A stretch of 64,000 bases of DNA from assembly GCA_006969385.1 (NCBI GenBank), contig CP030884.1, positions 248,001 to 312,000 on the forward strand. The letters run 5' to 3'. The DNA comes from Planctomycetaceae bacterium. Lineage in GTDB: Bacteria; Planctomycetota; Phycisphaerae; UBA1845; UTPLA1. Positions 56,737 through 64,000 of this stretch are shown here, piece by piece (the first letter of the stretch is position 1; the number at the start of each line of letters is the position of its first letter). The translations under genes and the position numbers were made by a program. The notes below the pieces were generated by a model. It saw nothing but the letters and a program-made list of their open reading frames with translations. It was not told the origin of the DNA and searched no databases.

Positions 56737-57981
56737 ATGATCGATACACTCATTCTTGCGGCGACGGACGAAATCCCCAACCGTATTCCGTACATCGTCA
56801 ACGAAGTCGGCCATTTGGCCGTGCTGCTGGGCGTCTTGGCGCTGATCTTTCTGATCGGTCAGGACGAAAAACTCGGAAAGATCTTCAAGATCATCCCCGC
56901 GCTGGTCTTTTGCTACTTCGTGCCCACGGCGCTGAGCGCTGCTAACGTCATTCCATTGAAATCTGACTTGTACGACTTCGTCGTGGCCTACGTGCTGCCG
57001 GCGAGCCTGTTCTTGCTAACGCTCAACCTCGATCTGCAAGGCATCATCCGGCTCGGCCCCAAAGCCGGCGTGATGCTCTTGGCGGGCACCGCCGGTGTGG
57101 TGATCGGCGCGCCGTTGGCCGTGTTCGTTTGCAAGGGCTTGCTTCCCGAAGATGGTTACAAACCCTTGGCGTACTTGGCGGGCAGTTGGATCGGCGGCGG
57201 TGCCAACGCCGTGGCGTTGCAGCGTTCGTTTGACGTGACGGGGGCGCAAATCGCACCCATCATCGTCGTCGACGTCGCCGTCGCCAACGTGTGGATGGCC
57301 GCGCTGTTGTTCTTCGCCTCTAAGCCGGAAGTGATCGACCGATGGCTTAAAGGTGACACGACCGCCATTAAGAATCTCGAAAAACGCATGGAAGATTACC
57401 ACGCGTCGGTCGCACGGCAGCCGTCGGTCACGGATTTTCTTTGCATCCTCGCGCTGGGGTTCGGCGCGTCGTGGGCGGCCCACGAATTCAGCCTGTGGCT
57501 GGTTAAACTCGACTGGTTCGCCGCACGCTCGGATTACGTCGGCGCCTTCGCCTGGAAGGTAATTACCGTCACGATTCTCGGTGTGGCGGCGTCGTTTACC
57601 AAGGCGCGGCGCTTGGAAGGCGCGGGCGCGTCGCGCATCGGTAGCCTAATGATTTATCTACTCGTGGCATGCATCGGTGCCGGGGCCGATTTCGCTAAGC
57701 TCGCCGAAGCATCGGGTTACCTTGCCATCGGTGCCGTTTGGATGCTGGTCCACATCACGGTGCTCTTGATCGTGGCCAAACTGATTCGCGCGCCGTTCTT
57801 CTTCGTGGCCGTCGGCTCCAAAGCCAACATCGGCGGTGCGGCGTCGGCCCCCGTCGTGGCCAGCGCATTTAATCCGGTACTTGCGCCAGTCGGCGCGCTG
57901 TTGGCGATTGCGGGATACGTCTTGGGCACGCCTGCGGGCTTGGCGGCGGTCTGGCTGATGGGTGCTTTCGTTGGGGAATAG
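56737..57981 (+). CDS. DUF819 family membrane protein
   Basis: 414 residues, ten or more transmembrane helices. The family pattern PTALSAANVIPLKSDLYDFVVAYVLPASLFLLTLNLDL and GSWIGGGANAVALQRSFDV ... KANIGGAASAPVVASAFNPVLAPVGALLAIAGYVLGTPAGL is clear. DUF819 proteins (YjcL-like) are putative permeases of unknown substrate. Converges with clpC, whose terminator lies between them. Confidence 0.92.
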   Translation: MIDTLILAATDEIPNRIPYIVNEVGHLAVLLGVLALIFLIGQDEKLGKIFKIIPALVFCYFVPTALSAANVIPLKSDLYDFVVAYVLPASLFLLTLNLDLQGIIRLGPKAGVMLLAGTAGVVIGAPLAVFVCKGLLPEDGYKPLAYLAGSWIGGGANAVALQRSFDVTGAQIAPIIVVDVAVANVWMAALLFFASKPEVIDRWLKGDTTAIKNLEKRMEDYHASVARQPSVTDFLCILALGFGASWAAHEFSLWLVKLDWFAARSDYVGAFAWKVITVTILGVAASFTKARRLEGAGASRIGSLMIYLLVACIGAGADFAKLAEASGYLAIGAVWMLVHITVLLIVAKLIRAPFFFVAVGSKANIGGAASAPVVASAFNPVLAPVGALLAIAGYVLGTPAGLAAVWLMGAFVGE

Positions 57982-58035
57982 ATATGCTAGTGCCCGACGG
58001 CTCGCTGACGATTGGCAAATAAACACTTCACCGTG

Positions 58036-58066
58036 AAAAAAAGCCCCCGGCCGTTGGCCGAGGGCT
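58036..58066 (-). terminator. Intrinsic terminator of clpC
   Basis: On the minus strand AGCCCTCGGCC-AAC-GGCCGGGGGCT followed by seven T. About 65 bases after the clpC stop. Closely resembles the nuoB hairpin. Confidence 0.9.
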
Positions 58067-58127
58067 ATGTGTGTTTCGCTAATCAATCAAACACGTGTTG
58101 CTTGATTGTTTCTGCAAGGCATACGCT

Positions 58128-60665
<2,538 letters not shown>

Positions 60666-60717
60666 CTTCTGGGCCTCTCCTGCCTGTTGGGGGCCGCCCC
60701 ATCGCAACCCGCCGGTC

Positions 60718-60743
60718 AAAAAACGGGCGAATCGTTCGCCCGT
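60718..60743 (-). terminator. Intrinsic terminator or attenuator in front of clpC
   Basis: ACGGGCGAA-CGA-TTCGCCCGT on the minus strand, perfect nine-base arms, followed by six T, ending 53 bases before the clpC ATG. It either insulates clpC from upstream genes or regulates clpC by attenuation. Confidence 0.8.
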
Positions 60744-60773
60744 AGTCGATCAAGTTAAGCAGTGCCGGTCTTT

Positions 60774-60789
60774 CCGAAACGCGTTTCGG
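60774..60789. promoter_or_regulatory. Perfect 16-bp palindrome upstream of clpC
   Basis: CCGAAACGCGTTTCGG, with outer GGTC/GACC (60767-60770 and 60790-60793) also paired. Candidate repressor site for clpC stress control (no CtsR or HrcA gene in view). Confidence 0.55.
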
Positions 60790-61041
60790 GACCTACTGCA
60801 GCGGTGGATTGTCCGGAAACAATGCAACTCGCTCTGCCAAATTCTAGCCTGCGCGGGGGTTCCCTTCAATTTGGGCAATTCCTGCACAGGAAAATAGCCT
60901 TCTAACGGTCTATCGGATGATTATGAAGACGGATAGAGACGCGATACGGCTGGAATTCTCACATTAAAACTGCGAACCGGACTTTCACGACGCCGCCCGA
61001 ATTTTGGAAGGAACTGTTGTTATTGGCAGCGTCGCCACGCG

Positions 61042-61536
61042 TTAAGGCACATACCATTGACGCGCCGCTTCGGCCTCCGGCGAGCGCGGCGCGACTTGCA
61101 GAATTTGCCGACAGACATCGTTGCGAGCCCCTTGGTCGCCAACCTGATCGAGCAGTTGCGCAAGCCGCAGTAACAAATCGGGACGCTCGGGGTCGAGCAC
61201 GCGCGCCGCCTCAAACGCGTGCAGCGCGTTGGATAACTCGCCCTCGGCCACAAATCGCTGGCCGTCTTGAAGCAGGTCGTCCGCTTGCGCGATTCGCGCC
61301 GCCAATTCGCGGTGTCGCACGACCGCAAACCACTGCGCGAATCCCCACCCGAGGACGGCCAATAGCAAACAGGTGTAGACCAACCAAACGGGCATCACGA
61401 CGGGCGCGATCCAGGTACCGGCGACATATAGCGAAAGGCAGGTCGCAAAGAAAAACGCGAGCACCAAGCCGAGCCACTCGCGGCGAAGCAGCACCAAACC
61501 ACTGCCGGGAAACAGTACGTTTAAAAGCCAGATCAT
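61042..61536 (-). CDS. Small membrane protein with TPR-like C-terminus
   Basis: 164 residues. Two to three transmembrane helices in the first 70 (MIWLLNVLFPGSGLVLLRREWLGLVLAFFFATCLSLYVAG and VVMPVWLVYTCLLLAVLGWGF), then a cytoplasmic or periplasmic TPR-like region (DGQRFVAEGELSNALHAFEAARVLDPERPDLLLRLAQLLDQVGD). No named family. Twenty-four bases downstream of the next gene on the same strand, so they may be co-transcribed. Confidence 0.7.
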   Translation of the reverse strand: MIWLLNVLFPGSGLVLLRREWLGLVLAFFFATCLSLYVAGTWIAPVVMPVWLVYTCLLLAVLGWGFAQWFAVVRHRELAARIAQADDLLQDGQRFVAEGELSNALHAFEAARVLDPERPDLLLRLAQLLDQVGDQGARNDVCRQILQVAPRSPEAEAARQWYVP

Positions 61537-61560
61537 GCCGACACCATAGCGCAGGCGGCC

Positions 61561-61941
61561 TTAAAGAACGACCTCTTTTAAACTCGTCCAGGCGATAAAG
61601 AACACCACCGCCAAAGCGGCGATCGTCGCGCCGGCAAACATACCAATCCACGAGAACGATTGCTTCTTATTGCGCTTTTGGCCGAGGCTGTTGAAACCGA
61701 GTAGCGCGCCGATGGCCGCAACCACCAACGTCAGAGCGGTGAACCCGAATACCCCCGGCTGACGAATTTTGCCGAAGGTGCCTTGCGTGCCGACGAGAAT
61801 CACGTTGCTTTCAAATCGGAAATTCTTAAACACGAATACGCCGAGAATACCGAGCGAGGCGATACCGATGACCGCAAAAAGGACGGAGAGCTTTGCCTGC
61901 GTCTCGTGCAATCGAAAATTGGGAAATTTCACGTCAACCAT
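61561..61941 (-). CDS. Small membrane protein, unknown family
   Basis: 126 residues, three transmembrane helices (LSVLFAVIGIASLGILGVFVF, GFTALTLVVAAIGALLGFN, IGMFAGATIAALAVVFFIAWTSL) with a cytoplasmic start (MVDVKFPNFRLHETQAKL). Pairs with the TPR-like membrane gene downstream. Function unknown. Confidence 0.7.
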   Translation of the reverse strand: MVDVKFPNFRLHETQAKLSVLFAVIGIASLGILGVFVFKNFRFESNVILVGTQGTFGKIRQPGVFGFTALTLVVAAIGALLGFNSLGQKRNKKQSFSWIGMFAGATIAALAVVFFIAWTSLKEVVL

Positions 61942-62193
61942 CCTCTGCTATGCGACGACGCGATGGGCCGTCGCGGCCCTGCGGCGACTCGGGCCGCCGC
62001 ATCCCACCGGGTTCTCATAATACCTATTGCCCGCGAGCATTCAAATCCCGCCCTAGATACGCCGTTCGATGGCGACTGTTCGCCCGCAAGCGGTCGGCGC
62101 GTCCGCAAATATCCAACAGATTTGCGGTTAAGCGGCTGTTACGATTCACAACCCCCTCCTAGGATACTTCGGAAACAGCGAGGATTGCACCCG

Positions 62194-62634
62194 ATGAGCG
62201 ACGAAAACATCCCCAGCCACCCCCGAACCGGCGAGCCCATCATTCGCGTGATGATGATGCCGCGCGATACCAATGCCCACGGCACGATTTTCGGGGGTGT
62301 CATTCTCAGTTACATCGACCAAGCCGGCGCGATCGAGGCCCGCAAACTCGGCTGTGCCCGGGTCGTGACCGTCGCGATGGACAGCGTTGACTTCAAACAC
62401 CCCGTCTTTGTGGGAGACGTACTCACGCTTTACGGCGAGACCATTCACATCGGTCGCACATCCGCACGGGTGCGTGTCAATGTGTTCGCCGAACGCTTTG
62501 AACCGCCCTGTGAAAGTGAATTCGTGACCACGGCTGAATTGGTATTCGTTGCGATCGGCGAAGATCGGCGGCCCATCACGTTTCAGGAATGCCGAGTGCG
62601 GCAGTCGGAAAAGTTATCCGAGAAAAAGGCGTAA
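62194..62634 (+). CDS. Acyl-CoA thioesterase (hotdog, YciA-like)
   Basis: 146 residues from the ATG at 62194, with GAGGA before it; an upstream open frame to 61783 is not used. Hotdog motif: RVMMMPRDTNAHGTIFGGVILSYIDQAGAIEARK, VTVAMDSVDFKHPVFVGDVLTLYGET, and ELVFVAIGEDRRP. Active-site Asn/His/Gly in NAHGTIFGG. Hydrolyses acyl-CoA to free acid in the cytoplasm. Divergent from the small membrane genes. Confidence 0.93.
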   Translation: MSDENIPSHPRTGEPIIRVMMMPRDTNAHGTIFGGVILSYIDQAGAIEARKLGCARVVTVAMDSVDFKHPVFVGDVLTLYGETIHIGRTSARVRVNVFAERFEPPCESEFVTTAELVFVAIGEDRRPITFQECRVRQSEKLSEKKA

Positions 62635-62676
62635 GGCGAGCCCGCAGTCTAAGTCCGTCCCCTCATCTCAATCCAC

Positions 62677-63648
62677 CTACTTCTTGCGCAGACTGGGATC
62701 AATATTTAAACCGATTGGCGCGGCGGGGGTGCCGTCGCGGGCTTGCAACTGCGCTGAATCGGGGCGAGCGAAATCGGCCAAGTCCGACGCCGTCGGCAGC
62801 GTGATCTCCAGCCAATCGCAATCGACGTCGGTCCGCAGTTGACCGTCGGCAAGGTTGGCCGGTAACAACACCGCGTCACCGACGGTAAAGGGCACCGACT
62901 TCTTCTCGTCGTAGAGAATCGCGCCACTGCCCTTTAACACGAACCATAACACCGGCTCGGCGTAGGGAATTTCCTGCTCGAGTTCGCCCATAAAGCGCAC
63001 GCGTTCGATTTGTACATTGGGCGACGTGATCAGCCGCGTGACTGTCGTAAACAAGCTGGTGATATGGGAGCGCTTCTCGAACGGTTGATAGTCAAAGGCT
63101 TCGCCGCTTTGATCGAATGCATCGGCACCCGCCCCGCGAGCGGCGCGACGCTGAGCCCTAACTTCGATGGCCAGCACGCCCGCGTCGATTTCGTAGGTGC
63201 CGCCGGGGCGAATGAAATAAGCGTTGTTCTCGCGGATCGGCAATCGTCGATCGTCGCGAAGCAGCGTCGCGCCGTTCGGTGCACTCAGGATATACAGCGC
63301 CCGCTCGGCTTCTTCGGCTGCGATTTCAATCGATGACGAGCCGGTGTTGATGAGTTTGACCGACACGGGGAAGCGGTTGTTTACCAACTCGACCCGCCCG
63401 AGCAGATCGGTGCCGCCGGCTTCTATCGCACGATCAAATGGAACGCCCTGCTGTGGTCCGCCTGCCACTGTTGAGACGTTTCCTTCTACATCGCTGACCA
63501 CCGTCGCGATGGAGCATTCCGCCGCGAGCAATGGATGCTCGGCATTCACTGCGGCGCAGGCGCACCGAAAATCGCATTCGGGCAGCGGCGCACCGCCACG
63601 GCTCTCGGCGGCGGGTTGGAAGATGAGGGGGCTAATCTGCGACATCAT
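62677..63648 (-). CDS. Cupin-domain protein, distantly like mannose-6-phosphate isomerase
   Basis: 323 residues. The N-terminal half (TDLLGRVELVNNRFPVSVKLINTGSSSIEI) has the shape of a type I phosphomannose isomerase segment, but the usual metal-binding 'QVHP' is replaced by EIAA, so catalysis is doubtful. The C-terminal half is a cupin: PYAEPVLWFVLKGSGAILYDEKKSVPFTVGDAVLLPANLADGQL. Perhaps a sugar-binding regulator or inactive homologue. No ribosome site before the tandem ATG at 63648-63643. Confidence 0.6.
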   Translation of the reverse strand: MMSQISPLIFQPAAESRGGAPLPECDFRCACAAVNAEHPLLAAECSIATVVSDVEGNVSTVAGGPQQGVPFDRAIEAGGTDLLGRVELVNNRFPVSVKLINTGSSSIEIAAEEAERALYILSAPNGATLLRDDRRLPIRENNAYFIRPGGTYEIDAGVLAIEVRAQRRAARGAGADAFDQSGEAFDYQPFEKRSHITSLFTTVTRLITSPNVQIERVRFMGELEQEIPYAEPVLWFVLKGSGAILYDEKKSVPFTVGDAVLLPANLADGQLRTDVDCDWLEITLPTASDLADFARPDSAQLQARDGTPAAPIGLNIDPSLRKK

Positions 63649-63693
63649 GTAACAATCGGTAAGCGATCCAAAATCAGACGACGACGGCGCGAC

Positions 63694-64000
63694 CTAAATC
63701 CAGCCGACCGCCTTGGCTGCGAGAATATAGGCCATCGCCAGCACGATTTGCACCGCCGCGAAGGGAATCGCCGTTTTAACGAAGCCACCGAAGGACATTT
63801 CGAGCTTTTGTTTGTGAATGATCGTGATGGCCACGACCGTCGAAGCCGAGCCGATGGGCGTGATGTTGCCGCCGAGGTTGGCACCGAAGATCACGCTCCA
63901 CCAGAAAGGAGAATCGCCGGGGATTTCCTGCGCACTGAGAATCTTGGCGAGCATCGCGGCGAGCGGGATGTTGTCGGTCACGCTACTTGCGACTGCCGAT
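63694..64000 (-). CDS. ArsB/NhaD-type anion or sodium permease, C-terminal part, runs off window
   Basis: About 102 codons are visible on the minus strand, open to the window edge. The segment ASSVTDNIPLAAML is a hallmark of the ion transporter superfamily second half, followed by SVIFGANLGGNITPIGSASTVVAITIIHKQ and two helices. NhaD, ArsB and citrate-type carriers all carry this pattern, so substrate cannot be set. 5' end lies beyond the window. Confidence 0.85.
   Translation of the reverse strand, partial: SAVASSVTDNIPLAAMLAKILSAQEIPGDSPFWWSVIFGANLGGNITPIGSASTVVAITIIHKQKLEMSFGGFVKTAIPFAAVQIVLAMAYILAAKAVGWI

Larger units (their letters stand above)
60666..61041. other. clpC leader/promoter region, no gene
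   Basis: Holds a terminator-like hairpin (60718-60743) and a perfect palindrome (60774-60789), both described separately. The rest shows no gene. Confidence 0.6.

Overview
The window is a 64 kb piece of a GC-rich bacterial chromosome, most likely from the Planctomycetota (Phycisphaerae-like lineages fit best). The support is indirect. There is a secreted GH18 protein ending in a dockerin-like calcium-binding tail (CDMNCDGNVD type), two large secreted proteins of planctomycete style with an 'FVDGHV' ending, lipid A/LPS-type genes (heptosyltransferase, Kdo/WaaP-type kinase, GmhB-like phosphatase), orphan nuoABC, and many palindromic intergenic repeats. No rRNA, tRNA or CRISPR array was found. 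Genes lie on both strands in short operons.

Layout. 0-3.3 kb: minus-strand heavy-metal RND efflux operon (His-rich exported protein, periplasmic adaptor, pump; the pump runs off the window). 3.5-6.6 kb: urocanate hydratase, a low-GC SMI1/KNR4-like protein and a DUF937 protein. 6.76-9.38 kb: a complete IS1-family transposon with terminal inverted repeats and an 8-bp target duplication, carrying a P63C-domain gene and two small genes. 9.5-12 kb: a macrodomain-type (TIGR02452) gene broken by one in-frame TAA, a palindrome cluster and an EIIA(Ntr/Fru) gene. 12-17.3 kb: fabI, heptosyltransferase and LPS kinase pair, DUF6717-like gene, nuoA-nuoB-nuoC. 17.9-22.9 kb: two coupled secreted proteins and a GmhB-like phosphatase fused to a membrane tail. 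23-33.9 kb: FAD oxidoreductase, aldo/keto reductase, MscS channel, SLC13 transporter, feoAB with a Fur-like box, HU, modA, modB and a JAMM protease. 34-45.9 kb: PpiD/SurA-like chaperone, leucyl aminopeptidase, TPR-like lipoprotein with a GT2, GT4, DUF309, RecQ and small proteins. 46-57 kb: GH18, SMI1/KNR4, an MBOAT plus SGNH-like acylation pair, a giant Arg/Gly/Ser/Asn/Phe-rich secreted TPR protein, two small hypotheticals, a UvrC lacking its usual C-terminal HhH domain, and a DUF819 permease. 58-64 kb: clpC with a structured leader, two small membrane proteins, an acyl-CoA thioesterase, a cupin protein and the end of an ArsB/NhaD-type permease.

Main points of interest: (1) the 2.6-kb IS1-family element with P63C cargo and a large palindrome between its divergent genes; (2) a 105-bp intergenic repeat present twice (about 75% identity, no gaps), one copy with near-perfect 14-bp terminal inverted repeats; (3) inverted pairs of a 23-bp palindrome at 44.5-48.4 kb; (4) recurring TAnnnT hexamers 6-9 bases before start codons, which suggests leaderless transcripts; (5) the long RGS/FNRG-repeat protein; (6) the stop codon in the macrodomain gene.
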